Assembly: GCA_016800925.1 (NCBI GenBank)
Contig: JABCPU010000847.1
Span: 1 to 23,944 of the forward strand
Length of the DNA stretch: 23,944 nucleotides
Reading direction: 5' to 3'
DNA from: Suillus spraguei
Taxonomy: Eukaryota; Basidiomycota; Agaricomycetes; Boletales; Suillaceae
Both the position numbers and the translations under genes were made by a program. Positions 1 to 9,703 of this stretch are shown here, piece by piece (within the stretch, counting starts at the first letter, position 1; each line of letters starts with the position of its first letter). The notes under the pieces were generated by a model, which made no database searches, was not told the origin of the DNA, and worked only from the letters and a program-made list of their open reading frames with translations.

Positions 1-179
1 GATGCAATAGAGAGCCAATGACGAAGTAAATGTATGATACAGTCAGTCACTACAGAAAATAGACTTGCCCTACTTATAGCGCTATGTGGACTTGTTCGTC
101 ATGATGCGTTGTGGGGTGAGGCCTTGCGGTATTCTGGACCGAGTTGGCACGCTTCTGCTCACCACTCGATATATTTTCC

Positions 180-515
180 CTGCCTAATTACACCGGCGCA
201 GCCCAACTTGGAGTTCAAACAATCGAGCTTCCGCCTTCATAACACGTTCGATCGGTCTACTGAAGACCAGTCTCCGGTGCAAATCTGGCAACTAACTATG
301 CAATAGGATGACATCCTCACGAATTCACATTCTTTCTGGCTCTTTTCCTACTTCCCCTGTTCTACAGGAGGCGGCAGAAGATGGTCTAGTTATTATTGTC
401 AATACAAGCCAGTATTGCTATGATGACTTGATTGTCCATGGCACGGAAGATCCTGTCTACGTGAGCTATTTGGTACTTCACTCAGCCAAGTGGGAGCAAA
501 GATGGTACAGTTGAC
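180..515 (+). pseudogene. Relic of a CHAT-domain (caspase-like) protein, fragment 1
   Basis: This is a short decayed coding fragment. In two frames it reads DQSPVQIWQLTMQ, a stop, DDILT, then (shifted by one base) RIHILSGSF, LQEAAEDG and VIIVNTSQYCYDDLIVHG. From memory, that order (W-x-x-x-L, then a short loop, then E-A-A-x-x-G-P-V-I-I-V-N and a C/Y-D-x-L-I-V strand) matches the entry into the CHAT peptidase domain of mushroom TPR-CHAT proteins. The His/Cys catalytic region and the TPR array are absent. A stop at about 304-306 and at least one frameshift mean no functional product is expected. A second diverged fragment lies in opposite orientation near 12.6-12.8 kb. The family call is inferred from a short motif. 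Confidence 0.42.
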
Positions 516-532
516 AACTGATCATCCTTGAG

Positions 533-864
533 TAGATATGCTATATGGGATCTCACAGACATCTATCAGGGAACTTTTTGGGTAGACTTATGCTAATTTT
601 CCGATAACGGTTCGTACCTTTTGGGTACGCTTTTCATAGTCAAGGCTCCACATTGAAAACAGCTGCGTTAGTGCCAGATTGCGTACTGACTCGCACGGTT
701 CCCAAAGTCTTAACCGACTGCACTAGCAGGACCCTTATCAGGGAGCAAGGTATCTTGAGTGACCTATAGAAAAAGGCCATTATCGCTCTAGATCTGTAGA
801 AACTTCGAAGTACGTACTCGTGTGTGCATGCATCGTGCGATCCGGAGACTGATTTTAGCATGGC
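533..864 (-). repeat. Dispersed repeat, left copy (inverted relative to 8550-8865)
   Basis: The reverse complement of this stretch aligns over its whole length with 8550-8865. Shared words include AGAGCGATAATGGCCTTTT, CTATAGGTCACTCAAGATA, ACCGTTATC and TTAGCAT, with scattered substitutions and small indels between the copies. It contains a short palindrome at about 614-628, GTACC followed by TTTTG and GGTAC. No gene is recognisable, and the open frame inside it looks incidental. It is probably an old copy of a non-coding dispersed element such as a solo LTR or MITE, but no target-site duplication was identified. Confidence 0.7.
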
Positions 865-1530
865 ATATGAGAGACTTGTGAACAAGTGTCTTCCTTCTCT
901 ATGATCGGGCTAGGGAAGACTACCAGGAACTGAAAATTACAGAGGATACCCATTAAAATGACAGCAGATTAACCCCTTTCAGGCGCCAAAACTGGCTCAC
1001 AAGCACGCTCACTATATGCGTGATGACAATTGGTGGAATACGTAAGTGAGTCACATACTCTTCGACCGTAATGCAAAGATTACATTGCATATGCTGTGAA
1101 GTTCGTGAAAAAAATTATGAAGAGTCTTTGACGTACAATCGTGGTGTTTAATGTATTGGTCATGGATTGGTCAGGAGCTTGTAACGCTCTTTGTCTGATG
1201 TGATTTCTGCACGAATGGCTTGTGACTAACAACCCACAACGAAAGATTAGGATTGCGGCACACACAACGTATGACAAATAAAACGCCTCCCAGATTCATA
1301 TGCCCCCAATTTTGCAGTCCATGGTTGTTCAAATTAATCTGACATTAGGTGATGTCGTACCATTCGCTGCGTCGCAGGTCGGCAAGAACCCTCAGTTCTG
1401 CCTCAAGGGACAGACTCGGAGACCCATATGGGCCATTGGCCCAAAGCAGGTCTCCAATGAGATCGTCTGGTATTGGCCAGGCGAGAGAAAGCTTATGAAA
1501 TCCTCTGCCTCTTCGCAAATCTCCCAACCT
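865..1530. other. Stretch with no recognisable gene
   Basis: Open frames here are short, overlap each other on both strands and match no family I know. No RNA gene or clear repeat was seen. It may include 3' sequence of the relic to its right. Confidence 0.4.
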
Positions 1531-2675
1531 CTATGTCTCCACCGTACGATCCAAGTGGTCGAATACAGACCCTAGAGCGTGAGCTAGGTCAGGATGACAG
1601 GGGCCAGATGCTATGCTCATCATAGCGTCAAATTTTCGTCTCAGTCCAGAAAGCTGATCTGGCGAGAAATAAACCTCAGGCTGTAGTAAAAGTGAATCGT
1701 TAGAAAATGCCCGCCAAAATACTTCTTGACGTACGATGCTTGGAGGTCCTCCGTTCCCCTGTGGCTGCTCTAATATGGACCCCACGCCATCTTCTTCTGA
1801 GCCCACCTCGTCCCTCGGTATTATTTGAGGCACTTCAGTAACTCCCACAGGTACTGCCATCGGCGCCGTTGTGAACAAAGGCTGTTTCGGGACTGGTTTT
1901 GGTGTGGTCTCCATCTTAAATTCTCCCGACTGCGATTTGCGAAATGATGCAGGGAAACTTGGGTGCGCTTCAGCATGCGTCATACGAATGCGAAGGAGGA
2001 GCTCGTTATCATCCATCGTTGTTATACGCAGCCAGCCTCCACAATGATAACGGGTGATGCGAGAACGTGACTTGGCGCGATCGGCATCTTGGTTTCGCGA
2101 CTTTGATTGCTCTCCTTCAAGCTGTGCACAAAAGTATGTGACGACTGTTGACTTTCCACCGCGCTTTGTTTTCTTTTGACTGCATGAAAGATGTCTTGTA
2201 AGAATTGCTCGAGTGTATGACGTAGACAACGCACTTCCAGTGATATTCTGATGCTTCTGCCAAAAAATCTCTAATCTTGTTCGTCCGATTATACAAATGT
2301 TCCCCAGCTGCAAACATGCCCGCCGGTAGATTCACCATGGTATCAAAGTCGAATGGTCGCCCTTTGTTCAATGTGACGAGTTTCAAGAAAGTCATCCAAG
2401 CTCATCGCTGCAGTGGCAATCTGCCCACAGCCAGATGGGTCGATGGTGGCAGCGGACTTTCGTGCTACTTGTTTGTCCATACAACCGATGCATACTTTGA
2501 GGTGACCTGTACCAGTACGTCGGAGTGGGTATGAGTCGACAGGGCCCATGTAGGCACAGCGAGTGCACTTCTGGAGTACGGTTGGAGAGGTGGATGAAGA
2601 AGGACCCGGTGCTATTTCTGTTGGGATCTCGAATGTAGTAGGAGCCATTGAAGGGGGTGTCGGTGCGGATGACAA
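1531..2675 (-). pseudogene. Relic or derivative of a MULE-type transposase, N-terminal part
   Basis: Read leftward from about 2675, the first frame has a Pro/Ser-rich start and a zinc-binding-like motif KCTRCAYMG with a second pair, VCIGCMDK (C-x2-C ... C-x2-C). It ends in SLDDFL. One base later the reading continues as KLVTLNKGRPFDFD in the next frame (shift near 2387). A further shift near 2160-2215 leads to STVVTYFCAQLEGEQ, ITRYHCGGWLRITT and RIRMTHAEAHPSF. The order (CxxC finger, LDDFL, YFCAQLE, a basic run, Y/F-x-C-x-GWL-x-I-T, then H-x-x-AH) matches, from memory, the DNA-binding N-terminus of MULE-type transposases in mushrooms. No DDE catalytic part follows. Instead there is a Pro-rich segment and about 60 unrecognised residues to the stop at 1531. 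Either a domesticated fragment or a pseudogene; the two frameshifts favour decay. Confidence 0.5.
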
Positions 2676-3620
2676 GCCCAGTACAGGAGCGGGAGAACCT
2701 GTTGAGTGGCCTTATAAATTTAAAACGAAAATGCTCAAATGCATTTGTTCATACCTTTTACTTCCATTCTATATTATCTCGGAAGATCCTAGTGTAGTTC
2801 GTAATATTCTTGAATTACGGCGGTAAAGTTTCTGTGAGGTTTCTGTGGTGCACTTCGCGACATCCCACAGATCACGTGCACATCTCAATCTGACGAAGGC
2901 CTAGGCATTCCGTCATATAATGCATGTTGGATCTCATGAAATATTCAACACAAACTTTCAGAGCTGGGACGAATTAATAGAGCCCGGAGATAAAGACCTG
3001 AAGGATTAAATATTTTCGAGACCTGGTATAGACTGTGCACGTTCGCGAGCTCCTCCCCCCTGGACGATGTAATCTCTCCCTCGAATACCACACACCATCA
3101 CGATCGTTCTGCACCAACACATGCCTTCATGTGGACGGCCCACCTTCCGCACAACGGCATCTCGCTGTTAGCATGCCGCAGATGCCGTTGGTTGCTAGCC
3201 GGCGACCCTTCTCACAGCTGCCCAAAAGAATCTGTGTGAAGTTGTTCGCTTTGATCATGGTGATTGATTTCTTTTGCTTTCCTTATCAGAAAAAACTGGA
3301 CAACATGATCATGGTAGTGTGATGAGCACGACACTCGGACCAGAAATCATTTACGTACTTCGGAGTCTCCTTTGTTAATTCCGGGGCCTATCAGCTCAAA
3401 CGCTGCGCAGGACGTTGATACGCTTTAGCTCAAAATCGTGTCAACGTTCTCCAAACATATTTGAGGCTGAAGGCACCCGAAACGAGTTCATGTTAGAGTC
3501 CCTCAAAACATAGCTGAAAGGAGCCTTTAGCCACCCTCAGCTGTGGCCATATACAAAATCTAACCGATAATATACCTAATTAGTTTGTAATCATATCCAA
3601 GGTGAATGCCTGTGTGCATT
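2676..3620. other. Stretch with no recognisable gene
   Basis: About 0.9 kb with only short open frames on both strands, none resembling a known protein, and no clear repeat or RNA gene. It probably holds the upstream region of the 1531-2675 relic and downstream sequence of the 3621-4746 gene. Confidence 0.35.
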
Positions 3621-4746
3621 TTACCACCCACTAGAAATGCTGATTTGAAAATGACGTAGAAAGGATTTCGAGGGCTGATTGAGGAGCACATAACCTGAGC
3701 CCGGGCGATGACCCTGAAGATGCGCATATGCAAGAAAGTACTTGTTACTATTACAATGGATTAGATAAATATCTTGATCGTACGACGCACTTGCCTTGGA
3801 GTATTCATGGTGCCCAAGCTCCGACATTCTGCAGAACGCCTGAAACAATGCCGGCACTATAAACGGAACCCTGCATTCCCTCTCCACTTCACTGAGCATA
3901 CGTTCAGCACGGAGACGTTGTATCTTTTCCTGCTGTAACTCAATTTCAAGCAGTATCAGTCGCGCCTCCAGATCTACAGGAAGTCAGATGAGTCAGCTAT
4001 GTGCATACCGAACTACTGATATACGAGACCATGCGAGGGTGCTGTTTCTTCACTCTTCGGCTGGGGAACACCAAGACGAATAAGCTCCTCCGATATCCCT
4101 TTCTCACAATGTTTCAAGGTGGTCAGCTGACTGCGGACTTTAAATAGTTCGAGCGATAGCCTGTTGATATCTCCTCTATCTCCTGGTGGGCGGGGGCCAG
4201 TAGGGATGAAACTCATGTGAGGTGATCCTAAGAGGGGTCTGGGTGAATCTGGAAAAGGTTTGGTGTGATATGGAAGGGTATGTAATGGCTGTTGAGGGGT
4301 GGCTGTGAGCGGTACCCGGGATATTGACTGTCTGGACTGAGAATTTTTGTCGCCTGCTTGAGTAGTTTGGTATTCCAAGGCTCCAGTTGAACGATCGTCG
4401 AGAGTATGCTTCCCTTCTGCCGTACTGTTCTGAATGGGGAGGTGCTGCTCGGTTCGAATTCTCTTCAATAAAGGATTCGAGGAGGGCTTGTTATTACCAT
4501 CTGACCCAAAAGGTGGTGATAAAATACTGTGCTCATTGATGGACTGGGAAAGTTAGTTTGTAGGAACGGCAGATATATCGCAGCACCCACATCGCTTCGA
4601 GGTCTCTTCCTTTGAACTTCCATGGTGAACGGCTTCGGTAAATCAGAACGGTCTGACGTAAAAGATAATGGGAAATTTTCTGCATGCAGACTCATTCCCT
4701 CTGTCCGCGGTAACTCTATTGTATGTTTTGGTCCCAATGGTGACAC
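3621..4746 (-). pseudogene. Unrecognised protein with C-terminal coiled coil; in-frame stop
   Basis: Three coding blocks can be joined. The first, from near 4746 (first ATG about 4695), ends at KRPRSD at 4591. An intron at 4544-4590 (47 bp, GTGGGT..ACTAAC..CCAG) joins it in phase to SINEHSILSPPFGSDG and on through a Ser/Pro-rich region to INRLSLELFKVRSQL and ELIRLGVPQ. That frame meets a TAG at 4013-4015. Four bases later a GTATGC..TGTAG intron (3974-4008) would join in phase to LEARLILLEIELQQEKIQRL and MLSEVERECRVPFIVPALF, a charged heptad-like coiled coil. The in-phase junction beyond the stop suggests a CAG-to-TAG type nonsense change, although an unusual upstream donor could bypass it. 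I do not recognise the family; a regulatory or scaffold role would be a guess. The last exon may hold another intron after HHEYSK (GCAAGT donor). Confidence 0.5.
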
Positions 4747-4911
4747 ATTTGTTCCGCATGTTCCCGTAGACGGTAGCCTAAGATGGACCTTCAGTATATA
4801 TCGTCTGTATGAGGAGTCAGGACGCTATCACATTGTAACCGTAACCGATTCGCTTTACAGATGGGGTCATGCTTGAGTTTTATTTGCGTACATGTGTTTC
4901 TGTGAAGGTGC

Positions 4912-5338
4912 TTACATAGAGAGCTCTTTTTTAACCGCGTCCGACTCTGAACTCCCCTTGGAAATAGCCACCCATCGTTTGTACAAACTGCCCTGAGAGC
5001 AGATCAACTGCAGTTCATGGTGCAAAAAGATACTTTAGACACACCTTAACTAGCGTATGAGTGGAGAGAATCCATACCAAGAAGAACACAGCACCTTCCT
5101 GACGGACATTTTCGCCTTTTGGACGATGGGCTCTGAGAACATCAAGATCTGCTAGAAGAACGTGAAGTGCCTCGGTTTTATTCGTCATCCCAGATATCAG
5201 TCGCCCACCCTTAACCCCACCGTACTTGAGGGTAACTTGGAGAGTCTTGTCGTTTTCGTTCATGTAGGAGATGATAAATAATAATAATGGTTCAATTGCG
5301 CTCTGGTTAGATGCAATTGAGTCATTATTTTGGTTCAT
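4912..5338 (-). CDS. Unrecognised small two-exon protein
   Basis: An ATG at 5338 opens an exon reading MNQNNDSIASN, then TLQVTLKYGGVKGG, TEALHVLLADLDVLRAHR and GAVFFL, ending at 5078. A 70 bp intron (5008-5077, GTATGG..CTGCAG) joins in phase 0 to LICSQGSLYKRWVAIS and ends VKKELSM at a TAA (4912-4914), giving about 119 aa. The frame is also open upstream of the ATG back to a TAG near 5414, and more coding-like sequence (a 'MSTPGISML' frame and an acidic 'DEYTRDIDVAAEYEYDIE' frame) lies at 5415-5553, so a further 5' exon is possible. No domain, signal peptide or membrane segment is evident and I do not recognise the protein. The clean phase-0 splice and sensible C-terminus are the reasons for calling it a gene. 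Confidence 0.45.
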
Positions 5339-5723
5339 CGCAACGGTCGCGTCAGTATTACTTGGGACAGAATTTCCATATTTATATACCGGCGCACTTT
5401 CCTGACTGTTACTCTACACCTGGTACAAATTTCCCGTTCCTAGACTGTAGTCCCTCCATAAGCAGATCTGATATCTCAGAGGGAGAGTCCAGTCATTCAA
5501 TATCATATTCATATTCAGCCGCAACATCGATATCCCTGGTGTACTCATCCTAATTTACGTGTCGTAGCGAGCCGTGTCGCGGTTGCTTTGCCGATATCCT
5601 ACCTCTAATTAATCTTTCAACTCTTTTGGAAAAAGCATCTTGTAGCAGGACGATCCTGTTTGGCAAGGCAGAACATTACGGTGGATCTGAATCCCTAGTC
5701 CAATACGCTTTAATCTCAGCTCA

Positions 5724-7289
5724 ATGACGGTATGTCAATTGAATATTTGGGATAGTACAAGTCCAATTGACTGATTCAGCCGCGGTCAGCACATGCCATT
5801 GAAGGCATCGTGGATGCGTTCTCATTCTATGTATTCAGCGGCATGCCTGCTCACTTGATCCATGTACCTGGCATGAGGCTTGTGGACCGGGACGAGGTGT
5901 TCAATATGTACAAGCCTGTAGTCGAGTCCATCACGGAAGATGAGCTGAAGAAGTTTTCAGGATCATCAAGGAAAGAAACCTTACACAAAGTACTCAGTGA
6001 CAAAGTCAAATTCGCGACGCTCTCTCATCGTTGGCTTGACACCGGAGAACCCACATTCCAGGACATGTCCGAGTCACAAAAAGACTTGTCAGGGAATCCT
6101 GGATATCACAAATTGACCTATTTTTGCGAGAAGGCAGGAGAGTACGATTGTGAATTAGCTTGATCGGACACTTGTTGCATCAATAAGGAGAGCAGCGCAG
6201 AGCTTGATGAAGCTATTCAGGCGATGTTCAACTGGTACCATAATGCTGCCATCTGCATTGCATATCTCGCATGCTCTTCCAGCGTGTCGGACTTTGCGCA
6301 GGAGCCTTGGTTCACCAGAGGATGGACACTGCAGGAGCTCCTTGCACCAGAGAAGATGAAGTTCTACGGGAAAAATTGGGAGCCCCTCAGCGACAATCTT
6401 GACGACAAACACCCTAGGTACTTGGCTACTTCATCTGAAGACGAATTTTCTACACCAATCACCCCTTCTCAATCAGATATTCTCACTACTATCACCCACT
6501 TGACAGAGATTGAATCACGCGATCTTATCTCATTCTCACGTGGCATTCACAACGTTCACCAGAGGTTGAGGTGGGCGTCAAGAAGGACGACCACGCGCGT
6601 CGAGGATATGGCATACTCCCTCATCGGCATATTTGATATCAGCATGCCAATAACGTATGGGGAGGGCGAGCGATCTTGGTTTCGGTTGATGGAAATCATC
6701 TTGCAACGATGCAAGAGCTGGGAGGTTTTCGTATGGGCAGGAGAAAGTTCTCCATATGCCAGCGCCATACCACGCTCGCCCAAAGGCTATGAAGCTTTTG
6801 ATATGCAAGACTCCACAGAACTGAACAAAACTCTCGATATGGGGAGGGTGGAAGGAATTGTCGGAGAAACACCTCCGGGTCTCCGTGGTGACCATGCATT
6901 TGCAATGACAAGACACGGAGTGCAGATGAAGTTACCGCTTCTTGATGTGGTGTTTGATCGCCCGAATCAGTCGGTCACTATTCACGGTCATACTCCGGGC
7001 TACTTCGGGCGGTCAAAGCCTTGGGATCTCCCTGTACGAGTCACACACATGCCGCCGACCCAAATCAAAGGCAGAGACTTATCGTCTTGGAATAGTGAAT
7101 TACAGCCTGAGCGGACTGGCTTGGCGGAACCAGTATGAAATCCGTGAGGGTCCTTTGTTGTGTTTCTTCTTCACCCTTGACCCCAACGGCCGGTCGTGGC
7201 TGAGGCTGCAGACAGAAAATGTGATCTCAATTGATCACAAGGGAGCCCCGGTGCGATGTAGATGTTCATTTGAGACGGTATATATCTAG
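5724..7289 (+). pseudogene. HET-domain protein (heterokaryon incompatibility type), broken by TGA and frameshift
   Basis: ATG ACG at 5724 is followed by a clean intron (5730-5779, GTATGT..CTGATTCAG) that joins in phase to the main frame. The protein carries MRLVDRDEVFNMYKPVVES, the first HET motif FATLSHRWLDTGEPTFQDM, then YHKLTYFCEKAGEYDCELA, stop, SDTCCINKESSAELDEAI, the third motif RGWTLQELLAPEKMKFYG, and VEDMAYSLIGIFDISMPITYGEGE. The TGA at 6161-6163 sits exactly where a Trp is conserved (W-x-D-T-C-C-I), so a TGG-to-TGA change is likely. A second defect, a one-base frameshift near 7060-7085, is needed to reach the tail NYSLSGLAWRNQYEIREG ending at TAG 7287-7289. HET domains trigger cell death or incompatibility when activated. 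The upstream partner domain, if any, is not visible here. Decay of an allorecognition gene is plausible; read error is the alternative. Confidence 0.8.
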
Positions 7290-7673
7290 GCTCTTCTAGG
7301 GTAGGTGGTTACATCACTTGTGTCGGTCATTTTTGATATGTCATATGTCATGGTCTCGATACGTCGTACTCATACAGTACTTGTGTTGTTGATTTTTCAA
7401 GTTCATGCTTTCTAGAATTCGTACCTACACTCTGCATTCCGCTCACTAGTGGCTTGTATATGGTACTAATATAATATGCTCATTCTCGTCCGAGTCCATC
7501 GCAGGTTGGCCCGGTGGTCCACTTACTTATTAGGTAAGCTCCGCCTGGACTTTGATGCGGCCTGCTTTCCAACGCCGATATCATGGCGATCTCCGTACTG
7601 CGCCAGACTCTTTCTTGCCTCTCAGTTTCAATTCGCGAGCCTTTCCGCCGTCTCGATTTCAGTATCTCATAAT

Positions 7674-8226
7674 ATGTCTTGGCAAGGTAAGTCTGAGCTG
7701 CATCGTCAGGCAAGCTCTTGGTCTTATGCATCCACAGCATACGTAGACACCAACCTGGTCGGTACCAAGAGAGTGACTCAGGCCGCCATCTTGGGAAAAG
7801 CTGGAGGTATATGGGCTAAATCCTCAGAGATCACGGTAACTTATTGACAGCGGCAATCTCTGTGCAGCTCTGACGGGATTTTGCATAGATCTCTCCAGAA
7901 GAGCAAAAGGCGATCACTGCTGGGCTCAAAAACAAAGCTGCATTTCAGGCCTCTGGTTTCCGTGTCGCTGGTCAGAAATACTTCTTCGTAACGTCAGATA
8001 CCTACGGAGATGATCCGGATCTTATTGTGGTTCAGGGCAAGAAACAGGTGGGTCTCCACGATGTCTTTCTGTAGTGCGTGCTCACAGTCACCAGAACGAT
8101 GGTGCTGTACTAGTGCAAACGAAACAAGCTATCCTCGTCGTTACATACATTGCTCCTCAGACAGCTCAAGACGCAGGTCTGCTAACTACCAGTCTTGGAA
8201 CATACCTCGCTGGCGTGGGTTACTAG
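7674..8226 (+). CDS. Profilin (actin monomer-binding protein), four exons
   Basis: Exons 7674-7686, 7738-7835, 7889-8047 and 8095-8226 splice without any frame break into 133 aa; introns are 51, 53 and 47 bp with GTAAGT, GTAACT and GTGGGT donors. The N-terminus is MSWQAYVDTNLVGT, followed by TQAAILGKAGGIWAKSS, then ISPEEQKAITAGL, and the C-terminus is KQAILVVTYIAPQTAQDAG with LGTYLAGVGY. This is the diagnostic profilin layout, with the MSWQ-YVD start and the C-terminal helix that form the poly-proline site. Profilin binds G-actin, exchanges its nucleotide and delivers monomers to formins in the cytosol at growing tips. The tiny first exon (13 bp) ending after the fourth codon explains why a simple ORF scan misses the true start. 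A CT-rich tract precedes the ATG. No defect is seen. Confidence 0.95.
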
Positions 8227-8549
8227 GGTCCGTCAAGTAGGGGACGATCGCAGAGGATAAAGAAGATCAAAGGTGTGCTATCATGTATCCGTACAGTCTA
8301 TAGATCCAATGCTCTTCACTGGAGTCACTCCAAATTTGAATACATTAGGCGATCGTTACATATGTTTGCTATTAGGTTCGATCGTACTGAGCAAGAGCGA
8401 TCGCTGTCATGTGTTCTACGGCCAGTTCGCGAATGTGCAATCTTGGAATATCATTCTCCTTCAGCATTTCGCAGATGCTGCTGCACCAAGGTCCTGTGCC
8501 CTCGACGTCCCAAGTAGTTGTTATTTGATGCGGAAGTGCTCCGATGGGC
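8227..8549. other. Profilin 3' flank, no recognisable gene
   Basis: Probably the profilin 3' untranslated region and intergenic DNA. A minus-strand open frame (8372-8596) reads TTWDVEGTGPWCSSICEML and could be a coding relic, but it matches no family I know and has no sensible start or splice context. Confidence 0.35.
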
Positions 8550-8865
8550 ATTGCTAAAATTAGCCTCTGGACCGTACGATGCGTGCGCCACATCACACCT
8601 TCGAAGTCCCTATAGATCCAGAGCGATAATGGCCTTTTCTATAGGTCACTCAAGATATCATGTTCCCTTATTAGTAACGGTCCTGCTGGTGAAGTCGATT
8701 AAACTGTCAGCACGCAGTCTGGCGCCAACGCAGCTGATGTCAATGGAGTCTAGACTATGGAGAGTGTACCCAAAGGTACGGACCGTTATCAGAAAGTTAG
8801 CATGAGTCTACCTATGAAGTGTCTCTGGTAGATGTCCGCGAGATCCGCTATGGGGACATATGCAT
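8550..8865 (+). repeat. Dispersed repeat, right copy (inverted relative to 533-864)
   Basis: This copy aligns with the reverse complement of 533-864 from CATTGCTAAAATTAGCCTC at its left edge to GAGATCCGCTATG and CATATGC at its right edge. It keeps the GTACCCAAAGGTAC palindrome at about 8766-8779. Substitutions are spread along the copy, so the duplication is not recent. It lies about 320 bp after the profilin stop codon. Confidence 0.7.
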
Positions 8866-9703
8866 TTTTTAGATCTCCCACTTAGGATCAACTGAGCACT
8901 TTTAGTACCTTGCCGCATTGAGCTGTAGAGTAGTGGAGTATGAGGCGGGGCAGTTGTTATTCGGATACGCTGTGATCTGATAATACAAGTATGTTGATAA
9001 AGGTCGACGGTTCTTCATAGGCGGCGTCGAAGCATTTGCATTGATGTCGAAGGGGTGAATGAGTGGAGGTAGGAGCGTGATGGTGACGGGCCAACAGCGT
9101 GTTTGTGATTCGAGCGGTGTGCATGTGAACGACGGGCGCTCAGATAAGTTAGAGTTTGGACTACAAAGGCCCAAGGTTGTTGAATGAGGGCATTGAGCTC
9201 CCCAGGGTCTTGCGTAGGCTCGACGTAACGTTTAACTAGGTCACGCAATCCAGTCATGGTCATGTTGCGTGCACCTGGCCCTGACTTCTTGATCATGAGG
9301 ACTCATGGAGGGCCTCATGCCTAATTCCTTGGGCAATTACGTGGTTGAACTAGTTTGCCATTGGGCCTACAAAATCTCACAATATCGACTGATATCCGAG
9401 CCTAGTCTCACTGTGACCAGTTTACTGATACGGTTGAATATTCAGGCCTTTTGGATCCCAATTTCGTGGCGAAGCGGGGTGGATTTCATATGATAGTGAG
9501 CGAAGAGTTGAATAGATAAAATATTTAGTTTCATGTTCATGAAGAGAGCCAGTGATATAAATAGGTACAACATTGTTGTGGCGCGGACCATCACACAAGC
9601 ACCTACATAGTACACAGCAAGGGCAAAAAACCGAATATGTAAAGAGCCACTGACACCCAATTTAAATATTAACCTTCAATTTATTTCTCTAGGTTAATAC
9701 AAC
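8866..9703. other. Intergenic region with one unrecognised minus-strand exon-like ORF
   Basis: On the minus strand an ATG at 9296 opens a frame reading MIKKSGPGARNMTMTGLRDL followed by VKRYVEPTQDPGELNAL down to about 9180, after which composition changes. It looks like the first exon of a gene, but I could neither recognise the protein nor place a confident downstream splice junction. The rest holds short AT-rich sequence leading to the ATG at 9704, including a CTTCAATTTATTTCTCTAG tract at about 9675-9693 that could be a 3' splice site in the leader of the WD40-HET gene. Confidence 0.35.

Noticed and set aside
4440..4465. tRNA-like T-loop word GGTTCGAATTC
   Set aside because: It lies inside an exon of the minus-strand gene, and no acceptor, D or anticodon arms can be found around it.
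6140..6180. A 38-bp GTGAAT..AATAAG intron that would remove the TGA in the first HET gene
   Set aside because: It would also delete the conserved W-x-D-T-C-C-I motif, so a nonsense change is the better reading.
6578..6916. Two long minus-strand frames opposite the HET gene
   Set aside because: They are shadows of the conserved HET coding strand, which carries the recognisable motifs.
7480..7740. Minus-strand open frame of 86 codons across the profilin start
   Set aside because: It is antisense to the profilin leader, first exon and first intron, and has no recognisable composition or start context.
533..8865. The inverted repeats as terminal repeats of one large transposon
   Set aside because: The enclosed DNA includes an intact profilin gene and unrelated genes, and no transposase is placed appropriately. 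Two separate copies of a dispersed element is simpler.
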